NCBI RefSeq assembly: GCF_013520865.1
Contig: NZ_JACDXJ010000001.1
Location: forward strand, 1,116,001-1,180,000
Reading direction: 5' to 3'
Source: Microvirga mediterraneensis
GTDB taxonomy: Bacteria > Pseudomonadota > Alphaproteobacteria > Rhizobiales > Beijerinckiaceae
Length of the DNA: 64,000 nt
Both the position numbers and the translations under genes were made by a program. A model generated the notes under the pieces. It was not told the origin of the DNA, did no database searches, and saw nothing but the letters and a program-made list of their open reading frames with translations. This document shows, piece by piece, positions 51,301 to 60,393 of this stretch. Position 1 is the stretch's first letter, and the number at the start of each line of letters is the position of its first letter.

Positions 51301-53496
51301 CTATTTGGCAGCCGAAGGGACGGCCGGCACCTGAGGCTTCGAGGCGCCGATCTTCTGCAGGCCGAAGAAATAGGAGAGACCCCGTCCCGTCTGGTAGAAC
51401 GCGACCATGAAGAACCAGAGCGTTCCCCGGAGGACCCCGATATCGTGGTGCCGGTTCTTCTGGAACTGACTCCACTGGTCGGCATTCGCAAAGACCAGAT
51501 CGGCGATCATCCGCCGATGCTCCGGCTTCTCGATCAGGAAGCGGCAGCCGAGCAGCAGCCCCTTGTCGTCCATGCCGACCTTGCGGATCTCCATGGGCAG
51601 ATGCTGGACGGGCAAGCTGGAGAACGGTTGGAACTCGAGGGTGCCGGAGGTTCCCTTCTTCAGCTTCGGCTCGGCCGAGGGCGGAACATGAACTCTTGCG
51701 CCTCCCACCGAGACGTCCCTCACGACCGCGTCGATGGCCTCGTCGCCCATGATGAAGCGGCACGGACGCTCGACCCGGACACGATGGCTGTGGCGCCTCG
51801 TGGCCCGCTCGGACACCACGCCCAGGGCGCAGCCCGCAATGATGAGGTTGAGGACGTTCCAGGCGCCCGTCACAAGGGTGAGATCCGCCTTGTAAGGCTC
51901 CGCCCAGACGCGGACCCCGGTCGCGATGACGCCGAGGATCAGGATGCCGAAAATGATGAAATACGGCGTTCCCAGCTCCGAGACGCGGCTCTCCGCCATG
52001 GACTCGTTCTTCGCCGTGACCTTGAAGGTGGGCTTGCTGGGATTGGCGATCACCGACAGCACGGCCGGCAGGAGGTAGATGGTCTGGATGTACTCGTAGA
52101 GATCGGAAATCCACGGCCAGCGGTAGCGGCCGTAGAGGTAGTTCTGCATCATGAAGTTCACCATCATGTAGGTGAACGTGTAGGCGAGGAACTCGCCGCC
52201 CGATGCGGTGAAGATCTCGAGCGAGAAGAAGAGATAGCAGAGCGGCGAAACGAGAAAGCAGAACCGCGAGAACGGGAACAGCCAGAACATGCTGCTCGAC
52301 ATGTAGCAAAGTCGCTGCGAGATCTTCAGTCCGCGCTTGAGGGGCGGAAACTTGTAGCGCAGGATCTGCATCATGCCCTGCGCCCAGCGCGAGCGCTGAC
52401 CGATGAAGCTGGCGAAGCTGTCCGGCTGAAGGCCCGCGATCAGCGGCTTGTCCACGTAGACGCTCGTCCAGCCGCGGGAGTGGAGCTCGAGGGCGGTCTC
52501 GCAATCCTCGGTGATGCTGACACCGCTGAAGCCGTTGGTTTCCTGAAGGGCTTCGCGCCGAAGCACGGCGGCCGAGCCGCAGAAGAACGCCGCATCCCAC
52601 TTGTCGAGACCGCGCTGGATGACGCCGTAGAACATCTCGTTCTCCGACGGCATGGTCTGGAACGTGCCGAGATTGCGCTCCAGCGGATCGGGATTGATGA
52701 AGAAGTGCGGAGTCTGAACCAGAAACAGGTTCTTGTCCTTGGTGAAATAGCCGACCGTCTCCATGAGGAAGCTGCGCGCGGGAGCGTGGTCCGCATCGAA
52801 CACGGCCACCAGGTCACCGGTCGAGTTGTCGAGGCCGTTGTTGAGATTGCCGGCCTTCGCGTGCAGGTTGCGCGCCCGGGTCAGGTACTTCACGTCCATG
52901 ACCTCGCAGAGCGCCTGCAGTTCCGCGCGGCGCTCCCGGGCCTCCTGGGCGGTCTTGGCGTTGCTCGAATTGCACTTCTCGTCCGTGCCGCCGTCGTCCA
53001 GAAGCCAGACCGTCACCTTGTCCTCAGGATAGGTCATGGCCTTGGCGGCGGCCAGGGTCGTCGCCAGGAGGTCGGCGCCCTCGTTGTAGCTCGGCACGAA
53101 AACGTCGACGGTCGGCAGGTTCTCAGGGTCGATCTGCGGAGCCGTGCGGGATTTCAGGGGGCTCGACACCACGAAGAGGCTCAGGAACAGCATCATCACG
53201 CTGTACATCTCGGCCAGATAGAGCAGGAAGCCCGGGATGAAGCTCGTGATCTCGGTGATCGGCGGGATCGTGCTGGTGGTGCGCCAGAAGACGTAGCGCA
53301 GGACGATGGCGGTGCCGAGAGCCAGCGCGATCAGCCGCCAGATGCCCTGGGCCCGGAAGAATTTCAGGATGATCATGCAGGCCACGACCGTGAGGCCCGC
53401 AACGAGATGTGCCTGGATGCTGATCGGAAGAGCAACGATCGAGATGATCAATACCGCCGCCACAGCCCAAAAGGCCACGATAAGACCTGCTCGCAT
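51301..53496 (-). CDS. bcsA: cellulose synthase catalytic subunit with PilZ domain
   Basis: A 731-residue inner-membrane glycosyltransferase family 2 enzyme. Catalytic elements are Asp-Asp-Gly 167-169 (WLLDDGGTDEKC), DAD 234-236, TED 329-331 and QRSRW 367-371. Helices flank the domain on both sides. The C-terminal PilZ domain binds c-di-GMP through R568-x3-R572 (RHSHR) and D594-x-S596-x2-G599 (DVSVGG), both intact, so the enzyme should need c-di-GMP for activity. It polymerises UDP-glucose into beta-1,4-glucan and extrudes it through its own channel. It starts 158 bases downstream of bcsN. Confidence 0.95.
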   Translation of the reverse strand: MRAGLIVAFWAVAAVLIISIVALPISIQAHLVAGLTVVACMIILKFFRAQGIWRLIALALGTAIVLRYVFWRTTSTIPPITEITSFIPGFLLYLAEMYSVMMLFLSLFVVSSPLKSRTAPQIDPENLPTVDVFVPSYNEGADLLATTLAAAKAMTYPEDKVTVWLLDDGGTDEKCNSSNAKTAQEARERRAELQALCEVMDVKYLTRARNLHAKAGNLNNGLDNSTGDLVAVFDADHAPARSFLMETVGYFTKDKNLFLVQTPHFFINPDPLERNLGTFQTMPSENEMFYGVIQRGLDKWDAAFFCGSAAVLRREALQETNGFSGVSITEDCETALELHSRGWTSVYVDKPLIAGLQPDSFASFIGQRSRWAQGMMQILRYKFPPLKRGLKISQRLCYMSSSMFWLFPFSRFCFLVSPLCYLFFSLEIFTASGGEFLAYTFTYMMVNFMMQNYLYGRYRWPWISDLYEYIQTIYLLPAVLSVIANPSKPTFKVTAKNESMAESRVSELGTPYFIIFGILILGVIATGVRVWAEPYKADLTLVTGAWNVLNLIIAGCALGVVSERATRRHSHRVRVERPCRFIMGDEAIDAVVRDVSVGGARVHVPPSAEPKLKKGTSGTLEFQPFSSLPVQHLPMEIRKVGMDDKGLLLGCRFLIEKPEHRRMIADLVFANADQWSQFQKNRHHDIGVLRGTLWFFMVAFYQTGRGLSYFFGLQKIGASKPQVPAVPSAAK

Positions 53497-53559
53497 CGTC
53501 TGGATTCTCGGCTCAAGGTTTGCGTGGGAGATCGCACGCTTAGTTCAAGACTAAAGTCG

Positions 53560-53654
53560 GGTCTATTAATATATCTATAGTGACGTTTAGGCCTAATGTC
53601 ACAGCAGTAAACGGAACATTACTTTAAGTAATGTTATTTCAATAAAATATGGCG
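53560..53654 (-). promoter_or_regulatory. AT-rich region with perfect palindrome upstream of bcsA
   Basis: In an otherwise GC-rich window this stretch is AT-rich. It contains AACATTACTT-T-AAGTAATGTT (53615-53635), a palindrome with perfect ten-base arms, and a TATTAATATATCTATAG stretch at about 53563-53580 that could serve as a -10 region. It lies between bcsN (ending 53655) and bcsA (starting 53496) on the minus strand. A repressor or activator site controlling bcsA is likely. No T-tract adjoins the stem on the minus strand, so a terminator for bcsN is less likely. Confidence 0.5.
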
Positions 53655-54620
53655 CTACTGAGCTGGGGGCGGCGGTACGATGGGATAGCCGCTCGACGCT
53701 GCTGGTTCCGTTGCGGCAGGGGGCGGCACGGCGGGGACTATCGTGTCCTTGTCGATGGTGCGCCGGGGAGCCTGCGCGGAAGGCGTGATCTGCCGCGTCC
53801 TCTCAGTGATGGTCCGCCGCCGGACAACCGAGGCCCTTCCTTCGCTGTCACCGAGGCCCAACGGATACATCGGGGCGTCCTTCTCTCCGAGGTGCTGAGG
53901 CGGCGAGGGCGGATTCCCGTAAGGGTTCCAGGATTCCTGACGGTAATAGGCGGCAATCGTATAACCGTAAAAGACGCGTAGCAGCTGATCCACATTGGCG
54001 TCCGCATCGCAGAGGCGCAGGCGCACGGAGACCGCCCCGCCCGGCACGAAGATGGCGGGCTCGCCTGGCTCGATCTTCTGCCAGGCGTACAGGCACAGGT
54101 CGCCCGTGGAGGAACGCCCGGTGGCAAAGCCGAAGGGGCCGAACCGGTTCTGCACGTAGACGAGCGAGGTTTCCATCTCGACGCCCGGCATCCGCTCCTC
54201 CATCTCGCGCTGGAGGCGGTCCGGGGTCATGGAGGGAAGGGACAGGGAGTTCGGGACTTCCATGTTGCCCGCGGTGTTGTTGAGCAGGCTTACGTAAAAC
54301 GCGTTCTGACCCGTGGTCAGGGAGGCTGTCGAGAGGGCGATCTCCTGTGAAAGGCCGTCCTGGTATTGCTGTTGCAGCACAGCGACCACGGAGGGGCCGC
54401 CGGGTGGAGGAACGACGATCGCCCGCGTCGCCGGAACTTCGGACATGAGGCTCGCATACCCCAGATCGGACCGGCCAGCACAGGCGGACACGGCCATCAG
54501 GATGGCTCCGGCAGAAAGGCAGCTCAGCACTTTGCGTCCGCGCACCCAAATCGAACCGGTGTGTGGCGCGGAATGCGGAAGAGCGAGACGCGTCTGATTC
54601 GGGGGCATCGAGGCGGTCAT
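53655..54620 (-). CDS. bcsN: cellulose biosynthesis lipoprotein BcsN
   Basis: A protein of up to 321 residues with a lipoprotein signal (LSCLSAGAILMAVSAC, lipobox VSAC, Cys near residue 48). The body carries ATRAIVVPPPGGPSVVAVLQ, QQYQDGLSQEIALSTASLTT and QNAFYVSLLNNTAGNMEVPN, which I recognise as the BcsN family found with cellulose operons of alphaproteobacteria. It has a Pro-rich tail (IVPAVPPPAA, then SGYPIVPPPPAQ). The signal is far from the ATG at 54620, so a later start near the KVLSCLSAG segment may be used. It is likely anchored in a membrane facing the periplasm; its role is unknown. Confidence 0.82.
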   Translation of the reverse strand: MTASMPPNQTRLALPHSAPHTGSIWVRGRKVLSCLSAGAILMAVSACAGRSDLGYASLMSEVPATRAIVVPPPGGPSVVAVLQQQYQDGLSQEIALSTASLTTGQNAFYVSLLNNTAGNMEVPNSLSLPSMTPDRLQREMEERMPGVEMETSLVYVQNRFGPFGFATGRSSTGDLCLYAWQKIEPGEPAIFVPGGAVSVRLRLCDADANVDQLLRVFYGYTIAAYYRQESWNPYGNPPSPPQHLGEKDAPMYPLGLGDSEGRASVVRRRTITERTRQITPSAQAPRRTIDKDTIVPAVPPPAATEPAASSGYPIVPPPPAQ

Positions 54621-54967
54621 GAAGAACTTCGATATCTCTAGGATTGACCAGGCGGCCGGGCTGGCTGCCGTGAAGGAGGACGGGACTTCGCGGATCGGCC
54701 CATCCGGCTGGATGGTTAATCAGCTATGACCATTCATGGTTAACGAAACGTAAGTGTTATAGCCAGGGCGGACTATAATCCAATGTCGGATAACGTCCGT
54801 CTTGAACCGTGGCGCAGGAGGGCCTAAAAGGAGCGCCTATCCTGCGGTGCTCCTGACCTTAGGTGAGCCGGGGTCATTTCCGTTCAAATTGATTGACCTG
54901 TTCCTCCCATGGACAGGCCGTTTTCTCAATCCCGGCTCGTCGGTCGGGGCTACGAAAGCCGTTCCCC
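54621..54967. other. divergent intergenic region between bcsN and the MFS gene
   Basis: This 347-base stretch contains no convincing gene. The octamer ATGGTTAA occurs twice in the same orientation (54712-54719 and 54736-54743, 24 bases apart), and the following 80 bases are AT-rich (ACGTAAGTGTTATAGCC, GACTATAATCC). The region must hold the promoters of both divergent genes. The direct repeats may be a regulator site for the cellulose operon, but this is inference. Confidence 0.45.
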
Positions 54968-56155
54968 ATGAAGTCCGCCTTTTTGCGCAACGCGCTCGTC
55001 CTCGGCATGCTCTCGGCTGTCGGGCCTTTCGCCATCGACATGTACCTGCCGTCCTTCCCGGCCATTGCCCGCGAGTTCCAGGTGGATGTCAGCGCCGTGC
55101 AGATGAGCCTGATGAGCTTCTTCCTGGCGGTGGCGGTCTGCCAGATCGTCTACGGGCCGCTCTCGGACCGGTTCGGTCGCAAGCCGCCGCTCTATTTCGG
55201 CCTGGGCCTTTTCGTCCTGGCGGGCATCGGCTGCAGCTTCGCGCCGAATGTCGAAACCCTCATCGCGTTCCGGTTCCTGCAGGGTGTCGGGTCCTGTGCG
55301 GCCATGGTCATCCCCCGGGCCATCATCCGGGACCTCCATACGGGCCACGAGGCGGCCCGGCTGATGGCGACGACGATGCTCGTCTTCAGCGTCTCTCCCA
55401 TCCTGGCGCCGCTCGCCGGCAGCACCCTGACGGCTTTCTTCAGCTGGCGCGCGATCTTCTGGGCCATTGCCGTGATCGGCCTTGCCGGCCTCGCCGTCGT
55501 TCTCTTCCTGCTGCCGGAAACCCACAAGCCGAACACGGAGCGCAAAGGCATCGGACATGCCTTTTCCACCTACCGAAGCCTTATGAAGGATCGTCGCTTC
55601 CTGGGCCTCGCCTTCATCGGCGGCTTCAGCCAGGCCAGCTTCTTTGCCTATCTTGCCGGCTCGTCGGTCATCTTCATCGAGCATTACGGCCTCACGCCGT
55701 CCGCCTACAGCATGGTCTTCGCGTCGAACGCCATCGCGTTCATCGGCAGCGCGCAGTTCAACAGCGTCTTCATGCGCCGCTTCGGCGCCGAGCGGGTGGT
55801 GAGAACCGCCATCTCGTGCTTTGCCGCCCTGGTGATCCTGCTGTTCGCCCTGACCATTCTGGGCGTCGACAACGTCTATGTTCTCTGGGGCCTGCTCTTC
55901 GTCTCCTTCGGCTGCCTCGGCTATGTGATTCCCTCGACGGCCGTGCTGGCGCTCGAGGAGCACGGCCCGGTGGCCGGAACCGCATCGGCACTCATGGGAA
56001 CGCTCCAGCTCAGCACCGGCGCGGTGATCATCGTGCTCGTCAGCGCCTTCTACAACGGCACCCCGCTCTCGATGGTCAGCGCCATCGTTGTCTGTGGGAT
56101 CGTCGCACTCACCCTGAGCTTGCGCATCATGAAGCCGAATCGCGTCTATCCCTGA
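54968..56155 (+). CDS. Bcr/CflA family MFS efflux transporter
   Basis: A 395-residue 12-helix major facilitator. LVLGMLSAVGPFAIDMYLPS with FPAIAREFQVDVSAVQMSLM is the Bcr/CflA signature start, followed by IVYGPLSDRFGRKPPLYFGL (MFS motif A) and FLQGVGSCAAMVIPRAIIRD. The family exports drugs such as bicyclomycin, sulphonamides or chloramphenicol, or peptides. The start at 54968 is the ATG just before the first helix; an upstream frame to 54893 has no similarity. It overlaps the convergent LysR gene end by 10 bases. Confidence 0.9.
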   Translation: MKSAFLRNALVLGMLSAVGPFAIDMYLPSFPAIAREFQVDVSAVQMSLMSFFLAVAVCQIVYGPLSDRFGRKPPLYFGLGLFVLAGIGCSFAPNVETLIAFRFLQGVGSCAAMVIPRAIIRDLHTGHEAARLMATTMLVFSVSPILAPLAGSTLTAFFSWRAIFWAIAVIGLAGLAVVLFLLPETHKPNTERKGIGHAFSTYRSLMKDRRFLGLAFIGGFSQASFFAYLAGSSVIFIEHYGLTPSAYSMVFASNAIAFIGSAQFNSVFMRRFGAERVVRTAISCFAALVILLFALTILGVDNVYVLWGLLFVSFGCLGYVIPSTAVLALEEHGPVAGTASALMGTLQLSTGAVIIVLVSAFYNGTPLSMVSAIVVCGIVALTLSLRIMKPNRVYP

Positions 56156-57048
56156 CGGATCTCGCTCAGGATCCAGTCGCGGAACGAGCGCAGGAGCGGC
56201 GTCTCCGCCTTGTGCTCCGGATAGACGAGGTAATAGGCGCCACTGCTGACGAGGCTCTGGGGAAACAGGATCTCGAGGCGGCCGGACGCCAGTTCGTCGG
56301 CGATGAGGAAGTGCGGGATGAGCGCGGCGCCGAGCCCTGCCGCGGCCGCCTGGGCCACCATGGCGAATTGCTCGAAGCGCGGACCGCGCAGCGGATTGCC
56401 GATCGTCACGTCGATGCTGGCGAACCACTCCGCCCAGGCCGTCGGGCGGGTGCTCTGCTGGAGCAGGGTGGCGCGGGTGAGATCCTGCGGCGTGCGCAGG
56501 TTCTCCCGCTCCCGATAGGCCGGGCTGCAGACGGGCACGACCTCCTCGTTCCGCAGCAATTCACAGACCGCGCCCGGCCAGTGCGGCTCGCCGAAATGGA
56601 TGGCCGCGTCGAAGGGATCCGTGTCGAAATCGAAAGGGACGAGGCGCACGCCGAAATTCACCGTCGCGCCCGGGTGCAGGGCGAAGAAGCCTGGGATGCG
56701 CGGGATGAGCCAGCGGGTGCCGAAGGTCGGCAGGGTGGCGAGATTCAGGACGCCGCTCGTGCCCGACAGCGCGATGGCCTGATGGGTCGCGTCGGACAGC
56801 TCGGACAGGGTGCTGCGGACCTGGGAGGCATACCTGCGCCCCACATCGGTGAGCACGACCCGTTGCCGGGAGCGACTGAACAGGGAGACGCCGAGGGATT
56901 CCTCGAGCTGCTGGATCTGGCGCGAGACGGCGCTCTGCGTCAGGTTCAGCTCCTCGGCGGCTCTCGACACGCTGCCATGGCGGGCTGTGGCCTCGAAGGC
57001 CAGGAGATTGCCCACATTGGGCAGAAAGCCGCGACGAAACACGTTCAT
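56146..57048 (-). CDS. LysR family regulator (GcvA-like), likely controlling gcdH
   Basis: A 300-residue LysR regulator. The helix-turn-helix is at about 12-70 ([40 protein letters not shown]). The effector domain follows ([20 protein letters not shown], then [13 protein letters not shown]), as in the GcvA/AmpR subgroup. The start at 57048 begins [16 protein letters not shown], and an upstream ATG at 57126 is unlikely. It is divergent from the glutaryl-CoA dehydrogenase gene, the usual position of the activator called GcdR in some species. The shared 134-base gap contains ATTTGAG at 57052 and its inverted match CTCAAAT at 57117. Confidence 0.9.
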   Translation of the reverse strand: MNVFRRGFLPNVGNLLAFEATARHGSVSRAAEELNLTQSAVSRQIQQLEESLGVSLFSRSRQRVVLTDVGRRYASQVRSTLSELSDATHQAIALSGTSGVLNLATLPTFGTRWLIPRIPGFFALHPGATVNFGVRLVPFDFDTDPFDAAIHFGEPHWPGAVCELLRNEEVVPVCSPAYRERENLRTPQDLTRATLLQQSTRPTAWAEWFASIDVTIGNPLRGPRFEQFAMVAQAAAAGLGAALIPHFLIADELASGRLEILFPQSLVSSGAYYLVYPEHKAETPLLRSFRDWILSEIRQG

Positions 57049-57182
57049 TCCATTTGAGAATAACCTGCTGCGAAGATGTCGATTTACATTTTCCCTGTCC
57101 AGCGCGATTTTGCCGCTCAAATTCAATGGCTTTGGTCGGCCTGGGAGGCTGGCCGCGCAAACTTTCGGGAAGGATGACCGTC

Positions 57183-58379
57183 ATGGCCGGTGCTCAGGAA
57201 TATGCGAAGTTCAAATGGGATGACCCGTTCCTCCTCGACGAGCTGCTCACCGACGACGAGCGCATGATCCGCGATACGGCCCGCGCCTATGCCCAGGACA
57301 AGCTCATGCCGCGCGTGATCGAAGCCTATCGCGAGGAGAAGACCGACCGCGGGATCTTCAACGAGATGGGCGAGCTGGGCCTCCTCGGCGTGACCCTGCC
57401 GGAGGATTACGGCTGCGCCGGCGCCTCCTATGTGGCCTACGGTCTCGTGGCCCGCGAGGTGGAGCGGGTCGATTCCGGCTACCGCTCCATGATGAGCGTG
57501 CAATCCTCCCTGGTCATGTATCCGATCTACGCCTACGGCTCCGAGGAGCAGCGGCGGAAATACCTGCCCAAGCTCGCCTCGGGCGAGTTCGTCGGGTGCT
57601 TCGGCCTGACGGAGCCGGATGCGGGCTCCGACCCGGCCGGCATGAAGACCCGCGCGGTGAAGACCGATGGCGGCTACCGCCTCATCGGCTCCAAGATGTG
57701 GATCTCCAATTCCCCCATCGCGGATGTGTTTGTGGTCTGGGCCAAGTCTGAGGCGCACGACAACCAGATCCGGGGCTTCGTGCTGGAGAAGGGCATGAAG
57801 GGCCTCTCGGCTCCGAAGATCGGCGGCAAGCTCTCGCTCCGCGCCTCGATCACCGGCGAGATCGTCATGGACAACGTCGAGGTGGGCGAGGATGCGCTGC
57901 TCCCGAACGTGTCGGGCCTGAAGGGTCCGTTCGGCTGCCTCAACCGGGCGCGCTACGGCATTTCCTGGGGTTCCCTGGGGGCTGCCGAGGATTGCTGGCA
58001 CCGGGCGCGCCAGTACACGCTCGACCGCAAGCAGTTCGACCGGCCGCTCGCCGCGACCCAGCTCGTGCAGAAGAAGCTCGCCGACATGATGACTGAGATC
58101 ACCCTCGGCCTTCACGCTTCGCTGCGGGTCGGCCGCCTCTTCGACGAGGGCCGGGTGGCGCCGGAGATGATCTCGCTGGTCAAGCGCAACAATTGCGGCA
58201 AGGCCCTCGATATCGCCCGCCAGGCCCGCGACATGCATGGCGGAAATGGTATCCAAGAGGAATATCATGTCATGCGCCATGCGCAGAACCTGGAAACCGT
58301 GAACACCTATGAAGGCACGCACGACGTGCACGCCCTTATTCTGGGCCGGGCGCAGACGGGCCTGCAGGCGTTCTTCTGA
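57183..58379 (+). CDS. gcdH: glutaryl-CoA dehydrogenase
   Basis: A 398-residue acyl-CoA dehydrogenase. FAD and substrate motifs are [20 protein letters not shown] and [20 protein letters not shown]. The C-terminal catalytic segment [20 protein letters not shown] carries the base Glu and is nearly diagnostic of GcdH. It oxidises and decarboxylates glutaryl-CoA to crotonyl-CoA in lysine, hydroxylysine and tryptophan degradation, passing electrons to ETF. ATG 57183 has AGGA nine bases before it; ATG 57174 and a longer frame from 57054 are alternatives. It starts an operon with the DapB-like and CoA-transferase genes. Confidence 0.92.
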   Translation: MAGAQEYAKFKWDDPFLLDELLTDDERMIRDTARAYAQDKLMPRVIEAYREEKTDRGIFNEMGELGLLGVTLPEDYGCAGASYVAYGLVAREVERVDSGYRSMMSVQSSLVMYPIYAYGSEEQRRKYLPKLASGEFVGCFGLTEPDAGSDPAGMKTRAVKTDGGYRLIGSKMWISNSPIADVFVVWAKSEAHDNQIRGFVLEKGMKGLSAPKIGGKLSLRASITGEIVMDNVEVGEDALLPNVSGLKGPFGCLNRARYGISWGSLGAAEDCWHRARQYTLDRKQFDRPLAATQLVQKKLADMMTEITLGLHASLRVGRLFDEGRVAPEMISLVKRNNCGKALDIARQARDMHGGNGIQEEYHVMRHAQNLETVNTYEGTHDVHALILGRAQTGLQAFF

Positions 58380-58396
58380 GAGAGGACTGGTAGCTC

Positions 58397-59203
58397 ATGC
58401 CACTTCGGATCACCCTGGCAGGATCGACCGGCTGGGTAGGCCGGGCCCTCGTGGCGGCGATCGCCGCCGCCGACGATCTCACCCTGGTGGGGGCGGTCGG
58501 CCGCAGCGCCGCCGGCCAGGATGCGGGCGAAGCCGCGGGGCTGTCCCGCCTGGGTGTTCCGGTCAGCGCGACCCTCGAAGAGGCGCTTGCCGTACCGTCC
58601 GACGTGGTGATCGACTACACCAAGCCCGGAGCCGTGAAGGCGCATGCCCTTACGGCACTGACGCAGGGGCGGCATGTGGTCATCGGCACGTCCGGCCTCT
58701 CGGCCGAGGACTATGCGGAACTCGACCGCTATGCCCTGGCGGCGGAGCGCGGGGTGCTGGCGGCCGGCAATTTCTCGATCACGGCGACGCTTCTGCGCCG
58801 CTTCGCCTTGGAGGCGGCCCGCTACGTGCCGGACGTGGAGGTCATCGACTACGCGTCCGCCAAGAAGCCTGACACCCCCTCCGGCACGGCCCGGGAACTG
58901 GCGGAGCTTCTCAGCGAGGTGCGCCAGCCCGCGACGTCGAAGGCGGTTGAGGAACTGGCCGGCGTGCAGGAGACCCGCGGCGGCGCTCTGGGGGCTAGGG
59001 AGCCGGTGCAGGTCCATTCCCTGCGCATGCCGTCCTTCGTCCTGTCCTGCGAGGCGGTGTTCGGCGCGGACAACGAGCGGCTGGTGATCCGCCACGATGC
59101 GGGTTCGTCGGCAGCCCCCTATGTGGCGGGCACGCTTCTCGCCGCCCGTCGCGTTTCGTCCTTCATCGGATTGAAGCGCGGCCTCGATGCCGTGATGGAT
59201 TGA
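58397..59203 (+). CDS. DapB-like reductase lacking the catalytic histidines
   Basis: A 268-residue NAD(P)-binding protein of the dihydrodipicolinate reductase family. Visible motifs are LAGSTGWVGRALVAAIAAAD, VVIGTSGLS, LAAGNFSITATLLRRF and KKPDTPSGTARELAE, the last matching the KxDAPSGTA of DapB. In E. coli DapB the preceding residues are EAHHRHK, with catalytic His159/His160; here the aligned residues are DYASAKK (Ala153, Ser154), while Lys157 matches Lys163. It lies 17 bases after gcdH and overlaps the CoA-transferase gene, a context with no link to lysine synthesis. A different reductase activity in the glutarate/lysine-degradation operon is likely but unproven. Confidence 0.85.
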   Translation: MPLRITLAGSTGWVGRALVAAIAAADDLTLVGAVGRSAAGQDAGEAAGLSRLGVPVSATLEEALAVPSDVVIDYTKPGAVKAHALTALTQGRHVVIGTSGLSAEDYAELDRYALAAERGVLAAGNFSITATLLRRFALEAARYVPDVEVIDYASAKKPDTPSGTARELAELLSEVRQPATSKAVEELAGVQETRGGALGAREPVQVHSLRMPSFVLSCEAVFGADNERLVIRHDAGSSAAPYVAGTLLAARRVSSFIGLKRGLDAVMD

Positions 59204-60381
59204 TGCTCATGAAGCCGCTTGAAGGCCTCAAGGTCCTGGAACTCGCGCGCATTCTGGCAGGCCCCTGGGTCGGTCAGCTTCTCGCCGATCTCGGTGCCGA
59301 CGTGGTGAAGGTGGAACGGCCCGGCGCCGGGGATGACACCCGCGGCTGGGGCCCGCCCTTCGTGGAAGGCGCAGAGGGCGACCATCTCTCGGCCGCCTAT
59401 TTCCATTCCTGCAATCGCGGCAAGCGCTCCATCGCGGTCGATTTCGAATCGCCCGACGGGCAGGAGCTCGTGCGCAAGCTCGCTTCTCATGCGGATGTGG
59501 TGATCGAGAACTTCAAGGTCGGTGGCCTGAAGAAATACGGGCTCGATTACGAGAGCCTCAAAGCCGTCAATCCGCGCCTCGTCTATTGCTCGATCACCGG
59601 CTTCGGCCAGAACGGCCCCTACGCCTCCCGGGCCGGCTACGACTTCATGATCCAGGGCCTCGGCGGCATCATGGACCTGACGGGAGACCCGGAAGGCGAG
59701 CCGCAGAAGATCGGCGTGGCCTATGTGGACATCTTCACCGGGGTCTATTCCGTCGTCGGCATCCTCGCTGCCCTGCGCAAGCGCGACGCCACAGGGGAGG
59801 GGGCGCATCTCGACATGGCGCTCCTCGACGTGCAGACGAGCGTGCTGGCCAATCAGGCCATGAACTACCTGGCCTCCGGCAAGGCGCCCCGGCGCATGGG
59901 CAACGCCCATCCCAACATCGTGCCCTATCAGGTGTTTCCGGTGGCCGACGGTCATGTGATCGTGGCGGTCGGCAATGACGGCCAGTTCGGCCGCTTCGTG
60001 TCGGTCCTGGGCAGGCCCGAGCTGGCGCAGGACGAGCGTTTCAGGACCAACGCGGGCCGCGTCGGCCATCGCGCCGAACTCGTGCCCGTGCTGACGGAGC
60101 TAACCCTCAAATTCACCCGCGAGGATCTCCTGGCCGCCCTGGAAAAGCAGGGGGTTCCGGCCGGGCCCATCAACACGGTGGCGGACGTCTTCGACGACCC
60201 GCAGGTGATCGCCCGGGGCATGAGGATCGACCTGCCCTCGCAGGCCGCCAGGGGCGGGTCCATCCCGTCCGTCCGCTCGCCCATCGTCATGGACGGACAG
60301 GCGATGGCGGCCAGCCGGCCTTCGCCGCGCCTCGGCGAGCATACGGACGAGGTTCTGAGCGATCCGTCCTGGATGGCTTGA
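59203..60381 (+). CDS. CaiB/BaiF family CoA-transferase, likely glutarate CoA-transferase
   Basis: A 392-residue class III CoA-transferase. LKVLELARILAGPWVGQLLA, DLGADVVKVERPGAGDDTRG and SIAVDFESPDGQELVRKLA form the CoA domain, with YCSITGFGQNGPYASRAGYD and the catalytic Asp-containing GGIMDLTGDPEGEP following. Transferases of this family beside gcdH activate glutarate to glutaryl-CoA using succinyl-CoA or similar. It is the third gene of the operon and shares one base with the DapB-like stop. ATG 59209 is an alternative start. Substrate is inferred from neighbours. Confidence 0.88.
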   Translation: MLMKPLEGLKVLELARILAGPWVGQLLADLGADVVKVERPGAGDDTRGWGPPFVEGAEGDHLSAAYFHSCNRGKRSIAVDFESPDGQELVRKLASHADVVIENFKVGGLKKYGLDYESLKAVNPRLVYCSITGFGQNGPYASRAGYDFMIQGLGGIMDLTGDPEGEPQKIGVAYVDIFTGVYSVVGILAALRKRDATGEGAHLDMALLDVQTSVLANQAMNYLASGKAPRRMGNAHPNIVPYQVFPVADGHVIVAVGNDGQFGRFVSVLGRPELAQDERFRTNAGRVGHRAELVPVLTELTLKFTREDLLAALEKQGVPAGPINTVADVFDDPQVIARGMRIDLPSQAARGGSIPSVRSPIVMDGQAMAASRPSPRLGEHTDEVLSDPSWMA

Positions 60382-60393
60382 GAGGGGGAAACT

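Noticed and set aside
50362..53580. A 1072-codon plus-strand frame opposite bcsA and bcsB
   Set aside because: The very long frame is a by-product of high GC in antisense codon positions; it has charge-rich low-complexity composition and no recognisable domain.
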